A stretch of 64,000 nt of DNA from Brasenia schreberi (Eukaryota; Streptophyta; Magnoliopsida; Nymphaeales; Cabombaceae), in assembly GCA_036023115.1 (NCBI GenBank), contig JAYKKT010000041.1, positions 2,446,501 to 2,510,500 of the forward strand. The letters run 5' to 3'. Both the position numbers and the translations under genes were made by a program. The notes beneath the pieces were generated by a model, which searched no databases, was not told the origin of the DNA, and was given only the letters and a program-made list of their open reading frames with translations. Shown one piece after another: positions 23,701 to 33,301 of the stretch (position 1 is its first letter; each line of letters begins with the position of its first letter).

Positions 23701-24150
23701 TCGTGACAGATACCATCCATGCTTGATGCACAAGACATGTTCATTCATTACTTTATTCAGGAAATATAAACTAGATCAAGAGATAAATGAAGGGAAGAAC
23801 GATATTGATCGATACTGATACATTACACTAAACAAAATACACGTTAAGCTGAAATTGATTACTCCAACTACAGAGGCAAATAAAGACTTTTGCCTGACTG
23901 TGCCATGAAAAATGCAGCAAAGCCATGGCTGACACCAGGAGGGAAATGGACACACAATAACCAACCCACGCCCTCCCTACTCTGACCTTGACTCGTAGCA
24001 CTAATAAAGAGCAAAGATCAGACTCCTTAGCCCCAAACAAAGAGAAACGATCAGCTATGCGATTGCAAAAAACTCATCGCAGAAGCCATGAACCTAACGA
24101 AACTACGTGCTTCCAACAACTCGAAAAGAGAGAAGATGGAAGTACATAGA

Positions 24151-25266
24151 TCATAAACAGTCGGCGAGAAATGCGTCCCAGTTCACATCCATGTCCAGAG
24201 AAGGGATTTTCTGCAGCAGAAAACTCTCAACTTCAGACCAACACGAAGTCGTCGAGGTATCACCTTCCTCGACTTTCGCCGGAGACCCCGTACCAGAGGA
24301 CTCATCACTGGAATCCGACAACGATGAGGTCTTCACCTTGGCCGTGATTGCGGGTTCTGCACTGCTTGATTTCTCCTTATAATAAGAAGAGCCGGCGGCT
24401 TCCTGAGCCTGACCGGAGGTTGAATTGCAGATCCCCTGTCTCGACGAAGAGGCAGAGGAGGAAGAAGTCAACCCTTGACAGATCGCCTGAAGCTTCGCGT
24501 CGACGGAGGACGGCAGAGGCATCGGCAAGGGAGCATTGGCTTCATGGAATCCCTGGTTAATGAGGCCAGGGAAATTGAGCCTTGCGTATTCCCCTCTCAG
24601 CTTGTAGGCCGCTCTGTCATAGGCCATGGCTGCATCTTCTGCCGTGTCGAAGGTGCCGAGCCAGAGCCGCATCCGGTTTTTCGGCAGCCGGATCTCGGCC
24701 ACCCATTTTCCCCAGTGCCTCTGCCTCACTCCCCTGTAGAGTTTGTTGGATTTCGCCGCCGATCCGGCAACCTTCATGATCTGCGGCCGGAGATCGAGAA
24801 ACTGCTGCTGCTTCACAGCTTGGATAGAGGCAAAGTGTTGCTGTTGATATTGGCTCTGGTATTGAGCTTGAGTCTGCTGCATATGAAAAGGGGTAAGCTG
24901 TTGAAAGATCATGGCTTGGTTGGGAGTTGCAGAGATTGAATCCTGAAAACAAGGGAAGGCGGTGAGTTCAATTGCCTTCCCGGACTCGGCCGCGAAAACC
25001 CCATTAGAAAACATGGGGGTTGATCCAGCTGATGGGTATCTGGATGAAAGAGGATTTACAGAAGAAAAAGAGTCCGAGGAACAGGAGAAAAGGGGAGCTA
25101 GTGAAAGATTGTTCTCAACATAATGTGAGCAGGGAGGAGGTAGAAAATGGTTCTCTTGTGAGGAACATTCAGAGGGAGAGGCTGAAGATGATGATGAAAA
25201 ATCACCTTTAGGAGAAGGCTCTGAAACAGAAGACCAAGCGTTGCAGGAATCAATTATTGCTGCCAT
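24151..25266 (-). CDS. AP2/ERF transcription factor, RAP2.4-like (DREB subgroup A-6)
   Basis: Single-exon gene of 371 codons; a nuclear DNA-binding regulator. The AP2 domain spans about residues 177-234, with [20 protein letters not shown], the [19 protein letters not shown] block and the [10 protein letters not shown] end. The LDLRPQIMK motif just upstream (about 157-165) and the C-terminal acidic/hydrophobic motif ([19 protein letters not shown]) are typical of RAP2.4/ERF053-062 relatives. Low-complexity Ser and Gln stretches flank the domain, as is common in the family. Known members bind DRE/GCC-type elements and respond to light, ethylene, drought or salt; the role here is inferred from family. 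The start is the first in-frame ATG. A minus-strand AATAAA lies at about 23752-23757, some 400 bp past the stop. No defect seen. Confidence 0.95.
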   Translation of the reverse strand: MAAIIDSCNAWSSVSEPSPKGDFSSSSSASPSECSSQENHFLPPPCSHYVENNLSLAPLFSCSSDSFSSVNPLSSRYPSAGSTPMFSNGVFAAESGKAIELTAFPCFQDSISATPNQAMIFQQLTPFHMQQTQAQYQSQYQQQHFASIQAVKQQQFLDLRPQIMKVAGSAAKSNKLYRGVRQRHWGKWVAEIRLPKNRMRLWLGTFDTAEDAAMAYDRAAYKLRGEYARLNFPGLINQGFHEANAPLPMPLPSSVDAKLQAICQGLTSSSSASSSRQGICNSTSGQAQEAAGSSYYKEKSSSAEPAITAKVKTSSLSDSSDESSGTGSPAKVEEGDTSTTSCWSEVESFLLQKIPSLDMDVNWDAFLADCL

Positions 25267-25930
25267 ATTTGAATCACAAGCAAAACAAAGTTACAATTAG
25301 AAACCAGGTGGACTAACACCCAATAACACCAAGTATTGTTGGAATCTAGAAACCAAATTAAAGAAATACTGACAGTAGAAACTATAATAACAAAGATCTA
25401 TGCTTGAGTCTTCAAAATGACCGAAGATCTAGCTCCAAACTTTTAAAAGAAAAAAGGAAAACTTTTTCTGTTCTATCTATCCTAAATTTAAAGAGATGTA
25501 CCCACAAAAATAAGGGAACCTCCTTCCTCGTCTAAGATCACAAAAGAAATCAAAATAAAGCCAGCGGATTGGTGAAAAAGGAACCTCGGGTGATTACAAC
25601 AAGGCTTTTGTTACATTCGAAAGGATAAGAAGAAATCAATCTGAACCTCAACTCTGAAACATCCGGCTTTGAAAATAGTTACTTAACATGCTCTCCATTG
25701 ACGATCAATCACTACCCACCAAAGCAAACGAACACCAAAAACCATCAAATCAACAAAACAATCCTTTCGAAGACAGATGATCACAGAATGGGATTCAAAG
25801 AAGCGGGAATCAGGGGGGGGGGGTGACAGACTGCTTGCAATAAGAATCTTCAGAGATAAACACAGCTCTCTCTCTAGGAAGTCGCTCGTCCTACACGCTG
25901 TAGTTGATCTCACCGAATTCACAATCGGTC
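25267..25930 (-). other. Probable 5'UTR / leader of the ERF gene
   Basis: About 660 bp lie between the ERF start codon and the predicted TATA box, with no competing gene. An intron in this leader is possible but I cannot place it with confidence. A run of G residues lies at about 25810-25822. Confidence 0.35.
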
Positions 25931-25935
25931 TCGCA

Positions 25936-25946
25936 GTTATATACAC
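25936..25946 (-). promoter_or_regulatory. Predicted TATA box of the ERF gene
   Basis: Minus-strand reading gtgtatataactg. It is the best TATA match upstream of the ERF start codon. Confidence 0.4.
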
Positions 25947-26114
25947 GAAGACGCCCACATTTTCCACCACGCTTTGCGGCCGGGGATCAATGCCCATGCC
26001 TGCTGAAATTACTGTTTACTCCTCCGAGCCCCACGGTGCGCGCGCCAACACACGCTTCACTCACAATCTAGACAAACACGCATTGACCACCAATCGCTAA
26101 CCATCTTTCGACAC

Positions 26115-26430
26115 GTAGCATTATTGAGTTACATTGACCCGAAGGCCACCCGCCGGTTCTTTACGCCAGGTGTCCCTCTGGGAAAAACGTGGTGAGTTGT
26201 GATTGGTGGATAGGTTAGAATGTAGCCAGCCACCGGTTGCTTCCGGTCAAAGTTAGTCTTATTGAGTGGAATGGAAATAATTTAGGAACCTGAGATGACA
26301 TACTTACGAAGCCAATCACTCGAGGGTAATTATGTCATTACAGACGGGAGCTTATGGGCAGACATGAAGAGGGTTTCGGGTTAGACTGCGCTTTGGCATA
26401 ATTGACAGAGACACGTCGGACTGACACGTG
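26115..26430 (-). promoter_or_regulatory. Cluster of ACGT-core sites upstream of the ERF gene
   Basis: ACGT cores are visible at 26113 (acacgtag), 26187 (aacgtggt), 26411 (acacgtcg) and a perfect G-box CACGTG at 26425-26430. Such clusters are typical bZIP/ABF or bHLH targets in stress-responsive promoters. Regulation is inference. Confidence 0.4.
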
Positions 26431-26529
26431 ATGGGTTATGTTTGTGCCTCATATCTAACATGGGATGATCGGTTTCGGATGATCGCTAATTGACACGAAA
26501 ATTGGAGTCGGGTTCCGGTGCACAACCTA

Positions 26530-26790
26530 GCTGGGGTGATATGCTCATGTTCGACTCGTTTAAGCTCGACTCAAGCTCATTTGCTTATTAAATGGGAAGC
26601 TTGAACTTGTTGGTCAAGGTAGAATGAAGCTATAGAACAGCTTGTTTAAGAAGCTTAATCTTCGGTGTGGCTAGAACCGAGTTGAAATCGAGTTCGTCAA
26701 AAACTAGATCCCCTGGAGCTTGGGCTCAAACTTAACTTAGTTAACAGGCTTTAACTCGGCTTGAGCTGTATTAGCTTTATGAGCTCAGAC
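26530..26790. repeat. GAGCTC/AAGCTTGA-rich dispersed repeat
   Basis: Rich in gctcgactcaagctc, gaagcttgaacttg and gagcttgggctc motifs. Similar composition occurs at about 22560-22700, 23320-23470 and 28780-28880. Boundaries were not resolved. Confidence 0.3.
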
Positions 26791-26846
26791 AATGTTTTTC
26801 TACGTTTCATTAATCAAAGAAGCTTAAACAAGACATGTGCATCAAT

Positions 26847-27012
26847 CAATGGCGGATCTACAGGGAGGGGTGGGCACCCTGAAATTTTGAATTTTTTTAG
26901 TAAAACCTATATTTTACTTTACTATGAATATATGGTTGGGATTCATGCTTCACCCCCTTAACATAATGAAATATATATGTCCCTCCCTCCAACACTATTT
27001 TTCTAGATTTCG
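26847..27012 (+). mobile_element. hAT-like MITE with perfect 8-bp target duplication
   Basis: The left end caatggcggatctaca and the body are shared with 13256-13449. The flanking octamer gcatcaat occurs immediately before (26839-26846) and after (27013-27020), the duplication length of hAT transposons. The right terminal repeat is shortened (tctagatttcg). No coding capacity. Confidence 0.65.
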
Positions 27013-27103
27013 GCATCAATAGGTCCAAGTTGCTTCAAACTAGGTTTGTGTAGATGGCAATGGTGCAAATTCTCTTTTTTCTAATGGATAATAGAATGCA
27101 TAC

Positions 27104-27281
27104 AACAATAACAACTAAGCTTTTTCCTATACTACATGGATCGGTTATGTGGATTCTTTGTTTCCATGTAGCCTTATTATATGTTAGCACATATGTCATG
27201 CTAGTAGTTAACTTGATATAAACTAGATAATTCTTTTTCAATACTTTTATGGTTATCCTCTCTCTCTTAACATTTTTAGGG
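27104..27281 (-). mobile_element. 5'-truncated RTE 3' end with target duplication
   Basis: Antisense of the last ~180 nt of the RTE family (aacaataacaactaagc, then acatggatcggttatgtgga and gtagttaacttgatataaac). Flanked by taatagaatgcatac (27089-27103) and taatagaacgcatac (27282-27296), a 15-bp duplication with one mismatch. This is a small independent retrotransposition product. Confidence 0.8.
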
Positions 27282-27296
27282 TAATAGAACGCATAC

Positions 27297-28268
27297 AGAA
27301 TAGAAACATAGCAGCATAGGTACTATGTTTGTCTTATACCCACTACTAATGTTATTTAGGATTCTTTGTTTACTCATGTCCTATTATTATTCTTCCCAAG
27401 CATGAATATAATTTTGAAGGTTGTGTGGTATTTAAAAAATGATAAACGATAACTTTCTTACACTAATGTCACTTAAAAGCAATATCCAAGAGAATTTGAG
27501 ACAGAAGGGGCACCCTATCCTTGTACTCGAACCTGAACTCGATCGAGATTGGGTCTGCTTATTTGTAGCGGAATATAGTGTTCAAGGCAGGTCATGTTAA
27601 CGCTCGAGAAGGAGTCGAATGAGTCACGTTCGTGTTGTGTAATTTGTATCTGTGTCATTGGATCCTTTTCGTGTTACTTGGGTGGCAACAAGCGCGGACT
27701 TTTCAGGTCGTGTTCGTGCTTTTAAGGTTTTGTAGCATGCCAGAAACCGCCGGCAGTTGTGTATTTCTTTCATGTTATTTCGTGTACATAAGAAAACATG
27801 ACAAATTGAACAATCACCCTGTAAATTTTCATGTCGGCAGGAGCAGAGCCGGGTCATTTTCGTGCCAAGTTTTCGTTTCGTGTCTCGAATGGCCACCCTG
27901 AACTAGTTTTCTGGTTTTTGGGCAAGCCGATGGGCTCGACGTGGGACTTTTAGTGGCCGGAGTTGGCCGGAAAATTGAGAAGACGGAAGACTAGACTACT
28001 TCACTGTTGTTTCCTGCGAAATGTTACTGGTCATATCAATTCACAACCAGCAATTAGAATGCGACGGTTTAAACGATGATTTAGAGCCGTTGAGGCTTTC
28101 ACGCTCTCTTTGACCAAATCTTGCAGAATCCTGCTCAGATTTGTTCGCACTGGCTTTGATCAAGTCTCAAGCCATGTGGCTCGCCATGATAGCTTAGAAA
28201 ATAGTATAAGAAATATCAATAAGACATTATTCCTTGTTAGTTGTTGTGATCAATTTGAAACCCACGTC
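27297..28268. other. Intergenic; possible unresolved repeat
   Basis: 27497-27905 is rich in tcgtgttcgtg-type motifs. It starts near ggggcaccctatcc and ends near ggccaccctgaac, which may be an old inverted-repeat transposon. The two overlapping open frames at 27624-27901 have no domain. No gene was recognised. Confidence 0.3.
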
Positions 28269-28609
28269 TAGAGATGGTTGGTTTCGAACCGGTTCGACGA
28301 AACTAAGGAATATACTGAAACCAGAACCAGACCTGAAATCGGAGAAGACTCGTTTCGGTTTTGTTTTCATCTTCTATTAAACCGAAACTGTGCCAAAACC
28401 GACAGTTTGAAACTGTTGGTTCTATAATTTTTATAATTTTTCTATAACTTTTTATTAAAAATAAATATTTTTAAATACTTTCAGTTTTAAACACTTTACA
28501 TCCTAAACTGGAATAGGAACCGACGGTTTCAAACTGACAATGAAACAGGCCGAATCTTAGTTCGGTTCGGGTTTTTTGTTCTAGGCAAAACCAAAACCGG
28601 CCACGTCTA
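28269..28609 (+). mobile_element. hAT-like MITE, TAGASATGG...GGTTTC family
   Basis: The left end tagagatggttggtttcg and the inverse of the right end, tagacgtggccggtttt, are terminal inverted repeats. Subterminal ggttcc/accgaa motifs flank an AT-rich core. The flanking octamers cccacgtc (28261-28268) and cccatgcc (28610-28617) match at 6 of 8 positions, consistent with an aged 8-bp duplication. Confidence 0.5.
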
Positions 28610-28718
28610 CCCATGCCCATGCCGTTATGGATCCCCTGTTTACTTCTAAGTTTTCAGTTTCATACCTTATTTTCTATGAAATAGCTAGGAGTTTAAGTTT
28701 TTGGTAGTTTGTTGTTAT

Positions 28719-28765
<47 letters not shown>

Positions 28766-28766
28766 A
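28719..28766. repeat. (AT)n(GT)n microsatellite
   Basis: About 10 AT units followed by about 13 GT units. Confidence 0.95.
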
Positions 28767-29229
28767 TTTTAACCCCTCAACTGCGAGAGCTCTTGAGCTC
28801 GAACTACTGACCTTGAGCTACTCTAATATAACTTGGTCTTGAAGATTCGAGCTCGACTGAGCTAGAAGGCTGGCAAGAGCTCAGCCGATCCGATGCTCTA
28901 GGCAGACAGCATTACTTGGCGTCATGCTAGCGGCGTCGCTTCCCTATCGACATACCTCCCGACATCGGCTAGGTCGGTGACTCGCACAAGACAGTTGTAG
29001 TAGGTCTCAACCAGTGGTCGAATCGGCTAACACCAAAGTTCCCACCAAGGCACCGGTCATGCAACATCGGCTTGCAAGCCGATGCTCGACTTGGCTTACC
29101 CCATACAAATAACTCAAGCTTACCTCAACAATTAGCATAGGCTAAAATTGATGAATACCCAGCTTCCAAACAAGATGCACTATTAATTATCGAGAATAAT
29201 AGGGGAGAGATCCAATAGAGACCCCTTAG
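28767..29229. other. Intergenic, nothing recognised
   Basis: GAGCTC-rich at its left end, then unrecognised sequence. Confidence 0.35.
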
Positions 29230-29430
29230 ACTAGATATGACCAGTTCCTAATCAGCTTGGCTGTTTCAACCGGAACCGAGCCAAGAACTGACTGGACCCG
29301 GAACTGGTGAGACCAGAACCGGAACCAGGATTCACCCGAACCAATTCTAGTTTCACCTTTTTCAATCCCGAACCGACAGTTCCGGCACTTTTAAAATAAT
29401 TTTTTAATAAAAATAACAATTTTGAGGGGT
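29230..29430. repeat. GGTTCCGGTTT-type hAT-like MITE fragment
   Basis: Contains tagatatgaccagttcct at the left, then ggaaccgagcc, aaccggaaccagg and gaaccgacagttccgg. It appears cut at the AT-rich centre. Confidence 0.4.
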
Positions 29431-29499
29431 GCATGTGTTAGGCTTCGATCTCCTCGTATAAATAAGGCTGGTTAGGATATTCTCTTTCTCGCTATAATC

Positions 29500-29595
29500 G
29501 GGAAGCCAAAACCAGATGCACGGCCCCGGCCGTTGAACTCACAAACTTCAGCTTATCAGCCAACCCCAAACCATGCGAGCTATTGCTCTTTATAT
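29500..29595 (-). repeat. tRNA-derived SINE, family E
   Basis: Minus-strand box A-like atagctcgcatggtttgggg and box B-like gtttgtgagttcaacggcc, then gtgcatctggttttggc as in the copies at 22400 and 33165. Confidence 0.5.
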
Positions 29596-30419
29596 GGCCT
29601 ATGGTGCTTATGGAGACACTATATAGGTCACAACACCCAACACCCACAAGCTAACTTCGCCATCGATAACCTCAATTAGACTCCATTTACTCGTAAGGTT
29701 TTTAGAGAAAAAGTTGATCGTAGTAAGAAAATGAATGAAACACCCGTAATATTGTTTTTGGAGGGCAGTCAAATACTATCACCGGAGTAAAAAATCATTT
29801 AGTAGATAGTTTGACTTTGTAATTATTCGGAAGAAACAATAAAACATGCTCTTGCTTTTTGCGAGTTAACTGCGGATATGATACAAGGTCGAGCATGATT
29901 AAGGGAAAGAATTAATAGTGAACTGCAGTTAGCGCGGGGGAGAGCTTTTTCTAGTTTATTTTTAGTCATGCATTTAGCATTCAACTCATTTTGTAGCACT
30001 AAACTCATGTAAATATTGAAAAGATCATCCGATTAGATCATGAAAGTAGATGGTGTTTATTAATTGCAGAATGCAGATCGATGTGCCACCCCAAAGTGTT
30101 ATAATATTAAGTTAGGAACTCTTGCAAGTATTTACATGGCCGACCAGACCCCACAAGGGGTCGCTGTAGGCCAACAAAAAAAATCTATGTAGCCGACCCA
30201 ACTTAGTACAGGATAATGCACCTATCTTCTTCTTTCATTCTTGTTCTTGTTCTCTGTCTCGTTTATATATTGCATGAAACCACCTTTCAGTTACTGTTGA
30301 ACAGGATTCATTCATCTGATTTATGGGGATGCCATTTATTTTCTAAAGAGAACATGGTGTTTAGTATCTTAGAGTCACATTTGATGGTTACAACTCAATG
30401 TGAAACCTAATATGTCAAT
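29596..30419. other. Intergenic; possible RTE 3'-end scrap
   Basis: 30165-30200 reads tctatgtagccgacccaact and may be a scrap of the RTE 3' end. The frame at 30216-30410 has a hydrophobic start but no family I recognise, so it is not called. Confidence 0.3.
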
Positions 30420-31000
30420 GCCTATGCTCGACATCGGCTTGTGCCGGAGACGATCCTCCAATTGCAGAGGACACTACCACCGCCCAGTGAACCCTCCATG
30501 GGTTAACTTGAGGGCATGTTTTTGAGTGTAAAAGAACATGACTTGATGGTTTGATCAAGCTGATTCACATGAACCATGCCCGAAAGGTTTTCGACAGGTT
30601 ACTGAGTCGTCGGTGTATGGCCAGAAGGTTTCCGGCAGGCTACTACTCCATGGGTTAACTTGAGGGCATGTTTTTGAGTGTAAAAGAACATGACTTGGTG
30701 GTTTGATCAGGCTGATTCACATGGACCATGCCCAAAAGGTTTTCGACAGGTTACTGAGTCAGTGATGTATGGCCAGAAGGTTTCCGAAAGGCTACTATGA
30801 GCCATTGCTTCCTGCATGGAGTAGTTGAAACTTAAGTTGATCCACTGGATTTCCATTCAATGAGCGTTATGGGTGCACTTACTGTTCAGCTTAAGCTTGG
30901 GCATGGGGAACTAATTAAGTCTGTGCCAGCTTTGGGCCATTAGGCACATGCATTTGTCGATCCGATCCGATACCACGGTCTGCTTGCCGGTATTGAGAAC
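30420..31000 (+). pseudogene. Probable PPR-gene relic containing a 152-bp tandem duplication
   Basis: Broken frames resemble pentatricopeptide-repeat protein. One frame reads LIHMDHAQKVFDRLL; another, after several stops, reads SVMGALT...LGHGELIKSV, like the PPR 'LGACSQLGALELGKSIH' pattern. No frame is open for long. The stretch from 30494 to about 30797 is two tandem units with a 152-bp period, differing at several bases. The assignment is tentative and rests on these short matches. Confidence 0.35.
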
Positions 31001-31231
31001 TTTCAGGTCCGGCGAACAGCCAATGGAAGTATTGGGGTGGGTCGCAAGTTTTGGAAGGAGGGTTGAACTGTACTAGACAGTGATATTCCCTCTTGATGAC
31101 CTTAATGATTAATCATTTGTCTCAGTTGACCACCATTAATGTGTCCCATAGGTTCGTGCTTAATTTCCTTTTGCATGCTCACATAGTTTTTCTCACACTT
31201 GACTTCAATACTCTTCTTTGTACTAGTGCAG

Positions 31232-31453
31232 ATACATTCCAAGGTATACATTCAGCCGGCTGGTGAAGCCTATGTGGTTAATTTTAAGTATGCGAACTCG
31301 TCACTTTTATGTTGTATTTGGTCATCTTTTATGATTTTGATTGCTAAAATCTACATTTACTTTATGAAGAATTTCTTCACAGAGCTGCTGACCTCACTCT
31401 GGTTCCTTCTGTTGCTATCTGTCGAGACCTACTGGATGCTCGGGTAACTGCCG
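31232..31453 (+). pseudogene. SQD2: SQD2 (sulfoquinovosyltransferase) two-exon fragment
   Basis: Exon 31232-31287 encodes YIPRYTFSRLVKPMWLIL. Exon 31370-31453 encodes FLHRAADLTLVPSVAICRDL and a few more residues. They match adjacent exons of plant SQD2, the chloroplast glycosyltransferase that completes sulfolipid synthesis. An 82-bp intron (31288-31369) with GT-AG borders is kept, and a pyrimidine-rich acceptor region precedes the first exon. So this is a DNA-level fragment and not a processed copy. A donor-like GTAAGG follows the second exon, but no further SQD2 exons were seen on either side. The S-R-L and A-I-C residues differ from the usual S-W-L and A-I-G. It cannot encode a working enzyme of about 500 residues. 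Confidence 0.75.
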
Positions 31454-31739
31454 GTAAGGTTTTTTCTACAGATCTTTTAAATTTCGCGTATTACAATTTC
31501 TGAACCTAATTAATGAAAGATTATGAAATCTTAAGATGCATTAACTACTTTTAAGATGGTTTTGATAGGTAGAGAGAGGTAACTAGACAAAATCACAGCG
31601 AAATGGCATGAAACTAATCAGTAACACTTCAAAAGAAAAGAGAAAGAGAAAAGAAGACAGTAAAAGTGTAAGAAAATATTAAACATTATATAGCTTTTTT
31701 GAAAATAACTATCAATATAACACAAGGTCAATTGTAATG

Positions 31740-31792
31740 ACTTGTGTGAAGCCGAATTCACCTAGTGTGGGAAAAGGCTTGGTTGGTGAACC
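31740..31792 (+). mobile_element. RTE 3'-end scrap
   Basis: gtgaagccgaattcacctag followed by tgtgggaaaaggcttggttg matches the last ~50 nt of the RTE family. Confidence 0.5.
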
Positions 31793-31991
31793 CTCTCCAT
31801 GCGTTGCCTTAAACTTAAAAAGATGACATAACTCCAACTTAAAAAGAAGGTTGCACACGAGCCTGAAACATAAAGGATGCCTTTGGCACATTCCAGTTGA
31901 TCCACGTAACCCATAAAAAAAGGATGCATGAAAGAAAAACCGGTGGGAAATCTTTTTTTAAATACACAAGATACTTTTATTAAAAAACAAG

Positions 31992-32110
31992 AAGGTGGCA
32001 CCCAGAGCTTTACCTCAACGGCAGGGCATTCTAGCATTGTTGCTGCTAGTGGGGAGCTTGGCTCTCAAAGGGTGCATGTGGATACACCCTCGAGGATAGT
32101 TCCAACAAAT
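31992..32110 (+). repeat. tRNA-derived SINE, family A
   Basis: Box A-like tacctcaacggcagggc, then attctagcattgttgctgct and box B-like ggggagcttggctctc, then gggtgcatgtgg. Same orientation and body as 3460-3590. Confidence 0.55.
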
Positions 32111-32220
32111 CCTTCTCTCTTCTTGGTAGGAAATCGTCAAGTACACTCTCGAAACTTAACACACTACAATCTTGAGAATAGTTCCAACAAATCCTTCTCT
32201 CTTCTTGGTAGGAAATCTTA
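32098..32220. repeat. Direct duplication of about 45 bp
   Basis: The block atagttccaacaaatccttc through ttggtaggaaatc is present twice, at about 32096 and 32173. Confidence 0.85.
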
Positions 32221-33164
32221 CCAAGGTGTCATTCGTTAGGCACACAAACCAGTGCACATACCTAGAAGATACAACACAAAGACTTGAGGTTACTGTTAGT
32301 ATTATTCTATTCCGAGCATGCCTAACTTTTTAAATATGATCTGATGCATTCCTCTTCCAAATGTCACTGTCACTAGCTACATAACACAATCCTCTTCTTT
32401 CATCCGAGCAGCATTGGATTGGCCATGCAACGGTGATCCCTCACATAGGCTGAATTCAGTTTTAAATGAATTAAGGGCTTATTTGTACAGTAAAGTTTGC
32501 ACTGAAAAAAGACTCGAGCAAGAATCACTGTTTTGATGAAACCTGGCTACACAATTCTTCTCAACACCAAGGCTGTAAAATTAGCAGCGCTGTGAATGTT
32601 GTTTTTCTCATAACGTTGCTGCTGCTTGTTAATGGCATTTCTCAGTTGCTCATCTAAGATTGGTCGAGCTCATACCACGAATGATCTATGAGTTAGATTA
32701 GGCAAACATGAGCTTGATCATTGAACTTATAAAACCAAAATGTGTAGCACTTGCTTAAGTCAGTTTTATTCTCAATGCAAACTTTACTGTACAAAATAAG
32801 TTATTCACCCATTTAAGACTTGTGCAAGCAATCTAATTAGTTGATTAGCATGCCGTTCTAACTATACACATTTAGACTACACGGGCATATTGGAGTCAAG
32901 TAAAGCCGAACCTGTTAGTCTGTTCCATGTTCGAGCTCATCTCTCTAGGCTCCCAAATGAGTTCAACACTAACCAAGATGAGTCGAACAATGAGCAGCTC
33001 ATCTCGTTCAGCACGTCTAATCGCCTCCTCTGGGCTTTTCCAAGCTGTTGACTATCACCATCATGAGCATCATCATCTTCTTCTTTTCCACCAATTCATA
33101 AACCAGAGTGCAATGGACTTACTGAAGTTGATCCTTATGCTCTGTCTGTTTTTTTTTGTAAAAA
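32221..33164. other. Intergenic with an RTE 5'-end scrap
   Basis: 32400-32455 (ggccatgcaacggtgatccc, then tcacatagg) matches the antisense of the RTE 5' end. The remainder is unrecognised. Confidence 0.4.
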
Positions 33165-33250
33165 GGAGAGGCCAAACTAGATGCACACCCCGTGCGTCAA
33201 ATTCATGACCTTCAACTCGTCAGTCCACCCCCTGGCCAGGTGAGCCATTC
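33165..33250 (-). repeat. tRNA-derived SINE, family E
   Basis: Minus-strand box A-like atggctcacctggccaggg, then gactgacgagttgaaggtca, box B-like atgaatttgac and gtgcatctagtttggcc. An A-rich tail is seen as a plus-strand T-run at about 33150. Confidence 0.5.
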
Positions 33251-33301
33251 TCTGTTGCAAAATCTAAGCAAAAGATCTCATATCCTCGGCTCTAAATGAC
33301 A

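Noticed and set aside
24348..24952. Frames on both strands over the ERF gene, up to 154 codons
   Set aside because: Shadows of the ERF coding sequence; the AP2 domain fixes the true frame.
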